Shown piece by piece: positions 1 to 12,370 of a stretch of 64,000 nt of DNA (positions are counted from its first letter, which is position 1; the number at the start of each line of letters is the position of its first letter). Made by a program: the position numbers and the translations under genes. The stretch is from Labia minor. Its lineage: Eukaryota; Arthropoda; Insecta; Dermaptera; Spongiphoridae. The notes below the pieces were generated by a model, which ran no database searches, was not told where the DNA came from, and saw only the letters and a list, made by a program, of their open reading frames with translations. The stretch lies in the NCBI GenBank assembly GCA_963082975.1, contig OY720349.1, positions 45,179,962 to 45,243,961 on the forward strand. The letters are read 5' to 3'.

Positions 1-112
1 TATTTTACATCAAAGAACAATAATGAATTATCTTGGATTATCCTTTTTCATTAATAATCTTTTAAATACATTTAAACAACATTAATCCATAGTATATCAA
101 AACATTCTAAAG
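1..112. other. AT-rich spacer
   Basis: No coding potential or repeat structure is seen. It ends with the left target duplication TTCTAAAG (105-112) of the hAT element that follows. Confidence 0.6.
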
Positions 113-1143
113 CAGGGATGGCGAACCTATGGCACGCGTGCCAAAAGTGGCACGTTTGAGAAATTTCATGACACGCATAAAGACAAAATTATTTTTTTAA
201 TAATTATAACTTTTGACAATAGAAATAAATTAAAAATGAATAAATCACATTAAAATTAAAATTTATGAAATTTGAAGTACTGAATATTTATTTATCAATC
301 TTAGTAGATTAAACCGGCAAATTATACATTTTATTAAGCTGAAATATCGCTTGAATTCCCTCGCAGTATAAAAACATTCATGATAGATAGACTCAGTGTA
401 TACCGTTTGGACTTCGATTATGTCATTGCGTGTTGCTACCGTACAAATAGCATTGTTCAGGATTTACAATTTTTTGCAAATCTTTACTCTTCATGTGTGA
501 CTTGGGGAACCCAAATATGACTTTTGTATTTTTCGTGTCTGTCATTTTATTTGTCTGTTTGTTTGGGAAATTGTGAAGTTATAAACTCAAAATTGATTGG
601 GCGATGAAATACACCTAGACCAGAATATTCTTATATGCTCTTATTTTAATATATGCTGTAAATTTTATCAATATTTATTAAAAAAAAAAGAAAAATTAAT
701 TTTATAAAATTTATATCAAGCTTTACTTTACGCATAGGACGGTTGGAGAATAGTGCCAGAATCGCAATCTTTTTCTAGAATTTAACATAGGAAGTCAAAA
801 CTAGAAAATGTAAGTGATTCAAGGTATCAAATATAAATTTTGCTTTTTTGTCATTATCTACAACTAAAAACTACAAACTAAAATCAATTAAAGAATTTCC
901 ATACAATAAAAATAAAAAAAAAATTTTAAGAAAGATATATTTTTACCAAAAATAAATTCCAAATTTTTTAATAATCATTTTATTTTTTTGGAATAAAGTT
1001 TAATATTTAAAATTATAACACTTTTATTCAGGATAATTAGAAGTTATACAAAAATATTCGATTATATATTCAAGCTAAAAGGGGTAGAGAAAAAAAAATG
1101 ATAATTTTGTGACACGGACATTGAAAAAGGTTCGCCATCCGTG
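113..1143. mobile_element. Non-autonomous hAT transposon, complete
   Basis: A 1031-bp element with terminal inverted repeats CAGGGATGGCGAACCT on the left and, read from the right end, CACGGATGGCGAACCT, one mismatch in 16. It is bounded by a perfect 8-bp direct repeat TTCTAAAG (105-112 and 1144-1151), the target duplication size of hAT. The interior is AT-rich and has no readable transposase, so it would need a transposase supplied by another copy. The left end continues with GGCACGCGTGCC and GTGGCACG, short subterminal motifs of the kind hAT transposases bind. Known: hAT elements move by cut and paste. Inferred: this is an internally deleted or MITE-type derivative. Strand is arbitrary because no gene orients it. 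Confidence 0.9.
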
Positions 1144-1259
1144 TTCTAAAGTATTTTTTTAATATGATAATTAAATAAATATTTTCAATATTTTATTAAA
1201 ATTAAATTTATTAAATTCATTGTTGGATACATTTAAATGTCTGAATATAATGGAATGAA

Positions 1260-1745
1260 TGTTGTGAGATGTTGCTGCATCTCTTTGTCAACGCAACAAT
1301 TGTTGTTCTTCATTCAAGTGGTAATGTTTTTTTTTTCAGGAGGGAGTTGATTTCTCAAGCGATCTTTGCCATTCATTCATAAACGTTTTTGTTTCCGGAC
1401 TCATACCAGAGCGCCTTCTCATCTTTCTCAATTCATATTCTTCATGTTTTTCTCGCCAATTGCATTTCTCAACATGTTCTCTTGTTCGCCTCTCTCCTCC
1501 CTTCCCGCTACTAAAATCACGTCTTCAGGTGGTTTCTCTCTCTTTGACCGCAAGTGCAACTTCAGCAGCTTCAATGTCGGCCCGAGCGTCGCACCTCCTC
1601 AGGGCCATCCACGTAAAACAACTCGTCTATTCTTTTCTCATCTATTGACAACCTCCACCTCCTCCAACTCTTTTTATCCTATTTCGCTTGTCCTCGCTTT
1701 TTTTCATTTTTCTAAAATGGTTCTCACGCTAGCCATGCTAGCTTG
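1260..1745 (+). other. GC-richer pocket, possible exon after a 3' splice site
   Basis: A pyrimidine tract followed by CAG at 1337-1339 makes a credible 3' splice site. From 1340 (GAG) one frame stays open for about 103 codons to a TGA at 1646-1648. The product is not one I recognise; it is rich in Ser, Leu and Phe and has no visible domain. The plus strand is strongly pyrimidine-biased, which alone can leave long frames open, and other frames here are also open (1366-1746). It could be a terminal exon, a conserved non-coding element or chance. Base composition clearly differs from the AT desert on both sides. Confidence 0.25.
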
Positions 1746-2739
1746 ACGTTCATTGCTTTTTATCGGAAACTTTTTACTATTACGTTTTGTTTTGTTTTTT
1801 TTTTTTTATTTATTTATTTATTTTTTTTTTTTTTTTTTTTTGTGGTCTCTGATCTTTTTGGATATTCGGCCTTCGTTAATTTTAATTTGGTCAGGTGGAT
1901 AAACCTTGATTTGTTCAACAAGTTTAAGAAAACACACCTTTCTCATTTTGATCTCAATGAATTAGTTTGAGTTTGTGTTCCCAGTCCTCGTTACTAATGC
2001 AAACACATTCTTTATGATTACAAATATTGAAAAAAAGGACATTTCGAAATATGAGAACCGAACTAACTAACTAAACAAGCTACTCGATGCATTTTTTTTT
2101 ATTAGATTTGTTTTTTGAATGAGAGATAAAAAAATTGTTTTTTTTTTTATTTGAATAAAATTAATTAAGTCGAAAAACTCGGTGAATAGCCACCTGTTAA
2201 CTGCTACACCTCATGTTTTTCATAAGCCAAAAGATAATCATTATTTTTAAGCTTCATGATCTCATAAAATTGAACCGTTTCCAAGAATGGATTGCTTATT
2301 CTATTCTTGAGAATATCAACTGATTAAAAAAACCGAAGAGATCCTTTATGCAAATTTCAAATTTAAGTTCAAATATATTATGTTTGCCAAGGATAGAAAG
2401 ACAAAGATAATTAAATAAAATAAAAAATAATATTTAAATATATATATATATATAATATTATTTATACAAGTTTTGAAGATGATCAATTAAATCTTCAGGA
2501 ATCAAATATCTAATCATTCTAAAATAATTATCAATCTGCACACACAAAATACTTTATAACTTGAAATATCAATTGTAGGATTGTAAAATATACTGGTTCA
2601 TTGAAAATTTAATATATTAATTGAATTTATTGTTTTGTTATTGATAAATAAAATTAAACTATTTCTTCATTTTAAATTAATTTTTTTCTTTTACATTTTA
2701 GTAAATTTTATCTAATCAAAAACATACCTGTTAAAAAGG
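1746..2739. other. AT-rich spacer with homopolymer runs
   Basis: Contains long T runs (around 1795-1841 and 2138-2150) and a short TA run near 2440-2453. The open frame at 1743-1970 is produced by poly-T (poly-Phe) and is not a gene. No other feature seen. Confidence 0.6.
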
Positions 2740-3000
2740 GGGCCAAGTTCCTATCTGCTATTTGTTTGCCTATAAAAGGGTTCAAATCCATCCCAATGCC
2801 AAGTTTAGATGCACTTTAAAATCAATCATAATCATTTTCATCAACAGCCTGATCCACTGGTAAACATTTGGCATTCCCAAGAAGCGCCACCACACCCAGT
2901 CCTCCGCCTCCTGCATCCAGGCACGCCACTTTATTCGCGTCAACGGTCCATCTGGCCGAAATTCACTTTACCATACACCCAACTTAAAATATGGTAGTTG
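2740..3000 (+). promoter_or_regulatory. GC-richer pocket with a TATA-box-like motif
   Basis: CCTATAAAAGGG at about 2770-2781 contains the consensus TATAAAAG and is followed by a less AT-rich stretch to about 2995. The small open frame at 2809-2997 (62 codons) has no recognisable motif. A TATAAAAG octamer has more weight here because its G-rich flank is rare in this window, but a single box without an initiator match is weak evidence. It may be a core promoter or simply part of a conserved pocket. Confidence 0.25.
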
Positions 3001-6000
3001 TTAAAATACGTAGGTACTTGGTTTAAAATATCTAAAATTATAATACTAGAAATTTGAACTTAGCAGGTTAATTTATATATTTAAATAATAAATATAATTA
3101 TACAATTAATCTAGTGTTACTGCCGTGCGCATAGATTTTTTATACCTTTGTTGTTTTTATGAAAAATAAAAATAAACATGGATTAATTTTCAATAAATTC
3201 AACCAAGTTTTGTTTCATTTAAATTTAAATTGTTATTCCAATTAATTATATGGATTCAGTGGTTTTTTTTATTATTTGTTTGTTAATAGCACCCTAAATT
3301 TAATTTAATTTAAAATAAATTAATGAAGCATCTTTTTTATGAGGGTAGGTGGAAACCTTCCTAAAGACACTGTCAAGTCCCTACTGATTAGGTTGTGAAA
3401 TCTTTACTCCATAAAGGCACATAAACGTTTTTACTACATATTAGTAGATCAGTGACGCTAGGCTTTACTACCCGGAACAGATGTCACATTTACTCACCCA
3501 CTCATACATGAAATTTTCAATAAAATTAATAATTATCCAAAACCATAAAATTTAAAAATATTTAATCTTGAATTTTAATATAATTGGATATTATGGAGGA
3601 TATTTATTAATTTTCAAAATTCTTAAAAAAAAATTATTAAAATTACTGAATATTGTAAAATAAAATGTTTATTCATTGAACAAATTCATATTTAACATCA
3701 AATTTATTAAGAATAAATCAAATAAAAAATAAATATACATTTTTTCTAATTAGAAGGAAAAGTAAAAAGAAATACTTTTTTTATGTTGATACTTGGATTA
3801 TTTTACGAGGGCAACAAAATTTCTTACCCTTTTTTTAAGGCAAGAACTTTTTATATGCTTTTAATGGGCTTAAGATTAAGATAGCACAAGATTTATTTAT
3901 GGATTTAGGACTTGATAACAAAAGATAAATAATAAGTGATTCTCTCACGGGCTTCGATCTCTTTCTTTTTCTCTCATTTGAACCCAATTGCAATGACATT
4001 TATATAGCAAATTTGTATACCTTCTTGAAAATGATTTTTCTCTTTTTTTTAATTTAATCAATGATTTATTTTTGAATTCAATTTTGACTTTATTATGTAT
4101 TGGGAAATTTAATTGATTATATTAATTAATTTATTTCAATTTCAATATAATAATAATAATAATAATAATGAGAAAACTATAAAAAATAAATCTGAGACTT
4201 CTTGAAAGAATAAATCTTTGAACCATTATATTTTTTTATACAAATTACATTAAATTACTGTGAAATATACATTTAGTTTAAATTTCATATTTTTTTATTA
4301 GAAGATTATATACAAATTATATAGGGATATTTTTTTATAGGATCACGATCCTAGTTTGTTTCAATCAAGTTTCGACCCTTTATACTTATGGTTTTATCTT
4401 CCACATTCGTTGATGTTCATAAGATGAATCTAATATATTTTGTTAAACATTAGCCCAGTTTCCCAGTCACATTAACATTAATAAATGATCTAATTTTTGG
4501 TAAACATGTTTTACATTTCCTTCACATGAATATTTGCTTTTTGTTAAGAGATTAACAATTAAAACCCTTCAAATTCGTAAAATATTAAATAGTAAAGTTT
4601 TTACTCAAACTAAGCTATAAAATATTTATAAATATATATGTATTTAAAAATAAATGTTAAAGAATAGAAGTTTTCATTGATCTTCTTGTCTTCAATTTAA
4701 ATTGAAACATTTAACAAAAAGTATATTATAAATATAAACAATAAATTTAATAGTAAATTATCGATATGATTGACTTTCTGAGGGAATGTGAATTAAAAAT
4801 ATATTTTATATTTTTCATATTGGACGAGTTTTTATAGTGCAAATTATAAAATAAATATTTTTAATGTTAAATGTTATTTTTTAAAGATTTTATTAAAATT
4901 GTAATTAAGTCTATTTTTTTGGTTTAAATTATATTTAAATACCTATATATTATATATTATAAAGTTTTGTATTAAAAAAATTTGTATACTTTAAAATTAT
5001 CTTCGTCTCTTCATTTTACCATTATTGAAGTTTCGATTTTAATTAAAATATTTTAATCATTAATAGTACTTAGATAGGTTTATTCATAATTATATTTATT
5101 TCTTATATAACGGTGTCAAATCGAGAATCAATTTGATTTTTTTGAGTGATAAAAATTTTTATTATTAACATAAAATAGAATAAGTACTTTCATTTTCACA
5201 TTTCTTTTGACTGATTATTTTTCTATGTTATATTTTATATAAATTAACTCAAATATAAAAATATTCAAGATTAAATAGAAAAATCTTAATTAAAAGAAAG
5301 AAATAATAGATGTTTGATGTGTGACATATATATATAATAATTATTTTAATAAATAATTATGATTTATCAATCTTGTCATAAATCTCTTAATATTTCATAT
5401 GTGACAATGAGTCTCTGTTTTAAACTATAATGATTAGACTCACTAACGAAATATACTTCTTATTTATAAACAAATTAAGTTTTTGTGAATTTAAAGTTGT
5501 TGGTTGACCTATTTTAGGTGGTAATTATTAGATGTATAGCCACTGTAATGAAATGGAGTCATGAACATTAATGTATTCATTTTAGTAAAGCATTTTCGAA
5601 TACTAATAGAGATAATCGACATCGACACTGAAATTCTTGACTCCTGTAGCTCAACTAAACATAAAATTAACATTTTGTTGAATTTTATTTACATGAATGA
5701 TACTACGAGAGGAAATGATGATGATAATAGTAATAATCTTAGATAATTAACCTAGATAGAAGATGCGTGGGGGGCTGACATAACATTTCATCTATATGTA
5801 AATGGATATAACTAATAGCAATTGCTTGTTTTTTTTTTTAATTTTTATTTTTTTTATTAAGGTTCATAAGGGAAGAGAAAGTTTCTCTATAAAATAACGA
5901 TTCTGGTGATACAATTGAATTAATGTTGATTTTTTAACGCTTAACCTAATTAACCTGAAACCCGTTAAAGCACCAAAAAATCTTCCCAACCCTATTAGAA

Positions 6001-7269
6001 AAAAAGTATTTAACGATAAAAGAGTTGAAACGCCCAATTCGATATTTAATATTATTTCGACTGATTAACTTAAAAGGAAAAAAAAACTTTTGAATAGGAG
6101 TCAATCTTGATCTGATGATGCCTTAATGAGCCGAAACAGGTTCCTTGAGAATCATCGGCTACATTGGTTCCAATAACCTTAAAATTAACGTGAAAATTTA
6201 TTACTTTCATTCACTGAAATGCGTTTCAAGATTTTATAATATATATACATCTTTTACGTATTTATACTATAATAATCTAGACAACGTAGATATATATATA
6301 TAGATATATATTAAAGTTAAATTAAAAACATTCTTCTTTTTTCTTAACGCTAGATCATTTATTTTTTAGAGCTATACATATTCATATTATTCTATAGAAG
6401 TGAAAGTTTCTATTCCGTTTGATGATACATCCACTTGTAAAAATAAATGATGTTTATTTATCATTAACTTCAGGTTAATTCAAAGCCATTTATTTATTTA
6501 TCTGTTTGTTTTTTTGTTTTGTTTTATTTTATTTTTTTTTTTTTTTTGATTTTAGAGATTTGAGGAAATAAACATTCTCATTAACATCATTTTTAAACAA
6601 ATATATTTATTGATAAATTATCTTGATCTAATTTATATTATAATTATATATAGATATTTCAATCATATTATCTTTTTATTTTATTTTTCTGAAAGAATCA
6701 AAAAAAAAAATAATTAAATGTAAATTGTCTTAAAAAGATTAAATTAATTTTCTATGCTTTCTGATTAATTCTTTTAGTGGATATGACATTCCATGAATCA
6801 TATATCAATTTTACGAAAATAATGCTATCTTTTTTTTTTTTTTTTGTCTTTTTGAATTCTTCATTTGGGAATTCAAGATATATATTATTTTTACCACGTT
6901 TTACTTAACTTGTATTCTTGTCTGTGAATTGTTTGTATGGGTCAAATCTTGCAATCGATTTTTCGACGACTTCCAATCATCGGATTTTCTTGAAACTTCA
7001 CCAACAGCTTTGCTCTCGATGACAATACAATATTATCATTTCTATGAGCTTCTAATTGCTACAATTTGAATGAAATAATCCAAAATTATTCCTATATATA
7101 AAAATTCAAAATGTCGGATGTAAACACACACACACAATAAAACATAAAAATCCCCAACTTTATAAATATAAATATTTAGTACACATTCATTTCTCAAATT
7201 ATACTTCATAAATTTAATTAATATGAGTAAACTAAAATCGATTGCAAAATTTGAAGACTAAAAAGTAGA
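3001..7269. other. AT desert with a few short non-AT patches
   Basis: Mostly A/T with short (TAA)n near 4149-4170 and T runs near 5829, 6533 and 6832. A less AT-rich patch at about 3335-3500 has no coding signal. The 61-codon frame at 5561-5746 looks like chance. No gene, RNA or complete transposon recognised. Confidence 0.55.
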
Positions 7270-8085
7270 AAATAATACTTTATAAAAAAAAATTTAAAAA
7301 ACCACGTTTTACTAACGGACTAAAAAGGAGAAAATAATTTTTTTCTGAAAATCCATACTGACATTACATACAAGAGATCTGATTTGAATCAAACTGTCCA
7401 TAACTTAAAACGTGGGGCGCAAATATGTCTAAAATATCCTGTTTCTAATAAAAATATAGAAAATATATAAATCTCAAAATAAACATTAAAACCACGCATA
7501 ATATAATTTGACGAATGAATATTGATCTTTATCAAAAATATTAAATTTAATGCTCGAAAGAATTTAAATTAAAAAAAATCTATTGGACTACTAATATTAT
7601 TCCCTTTTACAAGTGGTCTGATAAAAAATTTGATATTTGAAAAGTTTGATAGTATAAGTTAGTATCTTAAACAATTTTTAAATATATTAAATATACGATA
7701 AATTTTCTAATAATTAACTAATAATATTCCCTTTTACAAAAAGTCTGTTAAACAGTTAATAGATAATATTATAAAAATTATATCACGAAACTTATCCTAT
7801 CGTATTACTAATAATATTCCCTTCTACATTAATTTTGGTGAAAACTTAAGCCTAAAAAAATACAACGATTGATACTAAATAAAAATTAATAAAGGAAATC
7901 ATATTTGAATAGAAAAATTATTATTTGTTGCGCCCCACGTTTTACGTTATGGACAGTTTGATTCAAATCAGATCTCTTGTATGTAATGTCAGTATGGATT
8001 TTCAGAAAAAAATTATTTTCTCCTTTTTAGTCCGTTAGTAAAACGTGGTATTTTAAATTTTTTTTTTATAAAGTATTATTATTTT
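7270..8085. mobile_element. Long-armed foldback (TIR) element
   Basis: Two near-identical inverted arms of about 155 bp (7270-7422 and 7928-8085) enclose about 500 bp of AT-rich sequence. The arms share CCACGTTTTACTAACGG near the outside and CGTGGGGCGCAA at the inside edge. Each arm is itself bracketed by an inverted pair, CCACGTTTTA and TAAAACGTGG, so an arm may be a ~117-bp MITE present twice in opposite orientation. The interior holds three imperfect direct repeats of AATATTCCCTTTTACA about 100 bp apart (7595, 7712, 7810). No transposase is present and the superfamily is unknown; no clear target duplication was identified. Confidence 0.7.
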
Positions 8086-8649
8086 TTGCGGCCACAAATT
8101 CAAATTTCAAATTGTCGTCATTTACATATGATGAAAGTTCTAGTTACGTAAACAAACATTTAAACAATTTTGTTCCTTTTAAATAAATTCGAGAATTAAT
8201 TTCAAAATTTCATTAACATTTGAGTGAGAATTTTCATTCGTAACCAAGTAAAGAAAAAAACTAAAGAGGAAATATTAATTAAGGAGATACATACTAGACA
8301 TACATATGAAAAGTAAATTATTTTGAATAGCAAAGAAATATTTTAATGGCAGAAAAATGCCAATAATATAAAAAAAAATCATTAATTTTACATAAATTTA
8401 CATTTTTATTTTCAATATTCAATTATTTAAAAATAAAATATATTATGTAATGTAAAATTAATTAATTCTAATTGATATTATATTAAACGTAAAAATTTCA
8501 ATTATATTTTAGTTACATTCCATTATAGTAAAATTATATAAAAATTAATAAAGTTAAAAATAATAACTTAAAATTATAAAACATTTTTAAATATAAAATT
8601 AATTAAATATATAATTATATTAATTATATATAAAATTAAAATTATGTAT
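8086..8649. other. AT-rich spacer
   Basis: No coding or repeat structure beyond A/T runs. Confidence 0.6.
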
Positions 8650-8898
8650 AAAAACGAAAAGGCTGTGATAGGTATGACACATGGCTAGAATGGGAGAGAA
8701 AGGAATGGCGAAAAATATATTGGAGGGGAGACCGATTGGCAAACGTATAGTTGGAAGACCAAGCGGTGGTCGGACTAGGAACGAAAGAGAGATGGAATAA
8801 AATAGGAGTTGGATGGGTGTAGGATAGGAACACTTGGAGAAAAGTGGTTGCTGCGGCCACAAACTTTAGAATTCCGCAGAGCCATCGAGATAGATAAT
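8650..8898 (+). mobile_element. LINE ORF2 C-terminal fragment
   Basis: Plus-strand translation gives AKNILEGRPIGKRIVGRP, then after a frame change DRNTWRKVVAAATNFRIP. This is the arrangement found at the C-terminal end of many non-LTR retrotransposon ORF2 proteins: a GRP segment, about 30 residues, then an AQDR..W...V.AA segment. It has stop codons and a frameshift, so it is dead. The same family recurs at 53165-53362, and the two fragments align along their whole length. The minus-strand frames at 8620-8862 are shadows of this fragment. Confidence 0.65.
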
Positions 8899-8964
8899 AA
8901 ATATAATAACTTACAAAAGATTTGTAGTGTTATTAAGAAATTCAAATTTCAAATTGTTGAAATA

Positions 8965-9490
8965 CCATGTTGTTCAATAAGTTCGCGGATCTATTGGTCA
9001 ATATTGGTCGAAAAAATACAAGATATGGTATCGGATGACGGTCGTTTGACTGAAAAAAATTTAACAAAGGCTTTAGGCACTTCATTGGACACAGTGAGCA
9101 ATATTTTGAGTGATAATTTGAGTTTCAAAAAACTATGTGCAAAATTGGTCACGCGAAAACCATTGCTAAAATAACTGAATTGAGGTACGATTTGTTGCAA
9201 CATCCAGCCTGTTCACCAGATTTAGCTCCCTCCGAATTCTGGCTCTTCACACACCTCAAATAATATCTCTGTGGAAGACGATTTTCTTCAAACAAAGAGG
9301 TGATAGCTGCCGTGGAGGGATACTTTGAAGAGCTGTCGGAAAACCACTACAGTCAAGGGAACCATAAATTAGAAGATCGTTGGTATCATCGTATTAAAGT
9401 TGAGGGAAACTGAGATGAAAAATAATGCCATTTTTTCAAATACAAATTGGTTTCTTCATTTCCGTTTTGCAAACTTATTGAAAAACCTCT
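8965..9490 (+). mobile_element. Internally deleted mariner (DD34D family relic)
   Basis: A 526-bp element flanked by TA (8963-8964 and 9491-9492), with imperfect terminal repeats sharing TTCAATAAGTT near both ends. Two parts of a mariner transposase survive. Near 9000-9171 is the helix-turn-helix region, with EKIQDMVSDDGRLTEKNLTK. Near 9180-9413, in another frame, is the C-terminus with CSPDLAPSEFWLF. The central catalytic part with the first two Asp residues is missing. The third catalytic Asp of the usual SPDLAPSD motif reads Glu here. It cannot make transposase; with its ends it could once have moved in trans. Confidence 0.8.
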
Positions 9491-9507
9491 TAAGTTATAT
9501 TTTAAAT

Positions 9508-9820
9508 CAGGGGTGAGCAACCATTTTAATCACAGGGCTAAACAAAAGATCGAGATTTCTTGGCTGGCCGCAACAAAAAAAATTATCTTAATAAATTATT
9601 GAACCTTAAACATTTAATAAACAATTCACATAATAAATATCTCTTTCAGGGTTTCAAAAAATCGTTCCATTGTTGTAGCGATTCTTATAATAAATTAAAG
9701 TATATATTTTACTTAACAGTAATTAAGTGGCGCGGAAAGAGTTTAGGATGGACAATAAAATGATATTGAATTATCATGGTTATTTGTTCGGCGGGCCGCA
9801 GGTTTCTAAATAGTTGAGTG
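9508..9820 (+). mobile_element. Truncated hAT-type element, left end
   Basis: Starts with CAGGGGTGAGCAACC, a hAT-type terminal repeat, followed by a stretch ending near GGCGGGCCGCAGG (9790-9802), wording common just inside hAT MITE ends. No matching GGTTGCTCACCCCTG right end is present, so the element is truncated and its right limit is approximate. The 67-codon frame inside (9560-9763) is not transposase-like. Confidence 0.6.
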
Positions 9821-10059
9821 ATTTTATTATATAATGATTAAATTGCTTTAAAATTTATTTAATTAGTTTTTTTATTAACAATTTTTTTTTTTTTTTTTTT
9901 TAATTTTTTTATCTATTCTTTGTCAAGATTTTTCAACTTTTATTCAAATGCCACCACCATTTTCTTTTGATCTGTACACTTTTATTCTATTTTCTAAACC
10001 TTGATGTTTTTTGTATAAATAAAATTAAATGATTTTTCTCAAAGAAGTAATCGTACAGT
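9821..10059. other. AT-rich spacer
   Basis: A T run at about 9885-9900; nothing else seen. Confidence 0.55.
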
Positions 10060-10400
10060 TAGTCATAACATGATTGCGTGGGAATTGTCATTTATTGACA
10101 AGAAGTGTTTCCGATTACCGGATTGTAACCTAGAAATGCACAGTTGCTGCATTATTAGGCAAAGGGTTGTATGCAACCCGACTGGCGCCAAGAATCTGCG
10201 TCATTTCTTCCAGATCCTGAAGCGGATGAATCAACTCCAGGGACAATCAGCAAAGCCTCTGTGATCGGGATCTCGACAAGTCATTGGCCCTGGATCGACC
10301 ATCACCTGCGAATGAGCCGTTTGTCATTTTGACCAAGGCCAAGTCATCAATTAATAGATACCCTTTAATTGTAATTTACTTCTGTCGACGTTTCTAATCA
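10060..10400. promoter_or_regulatory. GC-richer pocket, possible regulatory or conserved element
   Basis: About 340 bp of balanced composition between AT deserts. It includes an open 64-codon frame (10070-10264) without recognisable motif. Short sites of developmental-enhancer type are present: TTTATTG, TAATTG near 10370, and CACCTG (E-box) at about 10301. No splice site or reading frame clearly favours coding. Inference only. Confidence 0.25.
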
Positions 10401-11146
10401 AAAAACATTATTCACCATTTCAACACCCGAGATTTTTGAGTGTCAGTTAATTAATTATCAGTTTTTTTTTGCTCTTTAATAAAGATGAAATTTCATATAT
10501 ACACATATATACGATATGTATGAATCTATCTGGTACATTATTAATTAATAATTGATATATACTGAACTTTTGTCATAAATTAATTTTTTTTTATTAACGA
10601 ATATACAAATTTTAATTTCAAAATTAAAAAAAAAAAATTATGAAAAATAAAAATGAACTAATAATTGATTAAAAAACCAAATTGGAAAAGTTTTAGAATT
10701 AAATAATTTATGTTAAAAAAAAAATAAATGAATATTTTACATAATAAAATAAATACAATTTAAAAAAATTGATTTTCTATTTATGGTCTAGGATTAGAAT
10801 CTAATTCATTATAAATTTCAATCTATTTAAGTATAAACGTAATTAATATACTCGACAATTTAATGTATAAATCAAGGTTCTATTAAATGTTTTATTAGTA
10901 GTAAATAAAATATAATCATTTAAGACTATACTAGGCAACTCATTATTGTTATATTGTTTCAGAGGTTAACCATTTATCATTTATCATTTATTTTATATGA
11001 TAATTATAATTTTAATCTAATTTGAATTACTATAAAGTATTACATTATGTATATTTATGGCAAATGAGTATTTTTTTTATAAATATAATTAGTATTGTTA
11101 GTGGATGATAAATAATTATAAAAATAATCAATCAATTATATAAAAA
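10401..11146. other. AT-rich spacer
   Basis: A and T runs, ATATAC repeats near 10496-10520. No feature recognised. Confidence 0.55.
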
Positions 11147-12370
11147 TCTGGAGTGTCTTCACACGACTATCTCGCAAATTTGAATTTGATTAATTAACAC
11201 ATATATTATAATTAAATTAAATTTAATTAATTATATATTATAAAATAAAATTAATAAATAATATTGATTAAACCAGCGCTTGTTTGGCTCTTTATTGATC
11301 GCACTACGTCTCGAGCTCACGCGAGATCGCAGGTGAGCGTGTTAAAAAAAATTAATTCCGGTACTTTCAGCGATTCAATCAAGCTGAAATTCTATATATA
11401 GCAGTTTTATAGAATTTTTAATAATGTAAAAAATATCAAACATATAGGTGTATCTTTATTTTTATGGTCAATTTAGAGGAAAAAATAAATAAGCTGGAGT
11501 GTCTCCACTCGACTATCTCGCAATTTTGAATTGGATTAAATAACATATATTAATTTAAATTAAATTAAATTAATTAAATTTAAATTAAAATTAATAAATA
11601 ATATTTATTAAACCAGCGCATGTTTTGCTCTGTTGATGGCACCACGTCACGTGTTGGCGCGTGAGAAAAAATGTTAAAAAATTAATTCTGGTACTTTGAG
11701 AGATTCAATCAAGCTGAAATTCTATATATAGCAGTTTTATACAATTATTAATCTTGTGAAAAATTATCAAACATATATCTTTATTTTTACGGTCACTTTA
11801 GAAGAAAAAAAAATCAAAACGTTCTCTTCCGGTTGAGCTACATTTCTCAAAAGTTGATAGAAAACTAAGAATTTTGAATAATGCCCGTGTACCAAATTTC
11901 ATTATTCTAGCTCAAACCGTACACACACACATACACACACACAAACATTTTTCTCAACCTTAGTGAAAATGATGCAGGAACCTTCAAAACGTATAAAAAC
12001 ATCAAAATCTCAACATCGTAAATTTTCGTGATCGCAATACTATCTCTGGCGAGATAGTAAAAATGCAAACGTTGTAGGTAAGGACCCTCTTCCGGATGAG
12101 CTACATTTCTCAAAAGTTGTTAGAAAACTACGAATTTTGAATAATGCCCGTGTACTAAATTTCATTATTCTAGCTCAAACCGTTTTTGCGTAATCTTGTC
12201 TACATACACACACACACACTTACACACAGAGAGAGAGAAAGACATTTTTCTCAACCTCAGTGAATGAATAATAATGACTCAAGGACCTTCAAAACGTATA
12301 AAAACATCAAAATCTCGACATCGAAAATTTTCGTGATCGCAATTCTATCTTTGGCGAGATAGTAAAAATG
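11147..12370 (+). mobile_element. HINE-like family B copy 1 (interrupted by copy 2)
   Basis: The 5' half (11147-11490) begins CTGGAGTGTCTTC and contains CTATCTCGC. The 3' half (about 12067-12370) ends with a hairpin followed by TAGTAAAAAT. Between them lies a second copy of the same family. The organisation is a subterminal inverted repeat (ACTATCTCGC near the 5' end, GCGAGATAGT at the 3' end), a 3' hairpin and a (CA)n microsatellite. This matches Helentron-associated elements (HINE/DINE-1 type), which are non-coding and mobilised in trans. No protein is encoded. The junction AAAAATAAAT / GCAAACGTTG shows where the two halves would join. Confidence 0.75.
11493..12069 (+). mobile_element. HINE-like family B copy 2, inserted in copy 1
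   Basis: Begins CTGGAGTGTCTCCACTCGAC and ends with the perfect stem CTATCTC-TGGC-GAGATAG followed by TAAAAAT. It contains AACCAGCGCATG, GGCGCGTGAG, a run of CA repeats near 11924-11945 and the phrase ACCAAATTTCATTATTCTAG. It sits inside copy 1, so it is the younger insertion. Its interior is slightly shortened compared with copy 4 (44733-45350). The 68-codon minus frame here is not a gene. Confidence 0.75.

Noticed and set aside
1743..1970. 75-codon Phe-rich frame
   Set aside because: Poly-T run; membrane-like appearance is an artefact.
6112..6137. Hammerhead-ribozyme-like core CTGATGA ... CGAAAC
   Set aside because: Stem II pairs poorly, and the stem III that can be drawn (CAGG/CTTG) is followed by AG instead of the required UH cleavage site, so it is most likely chance or a dead relic.
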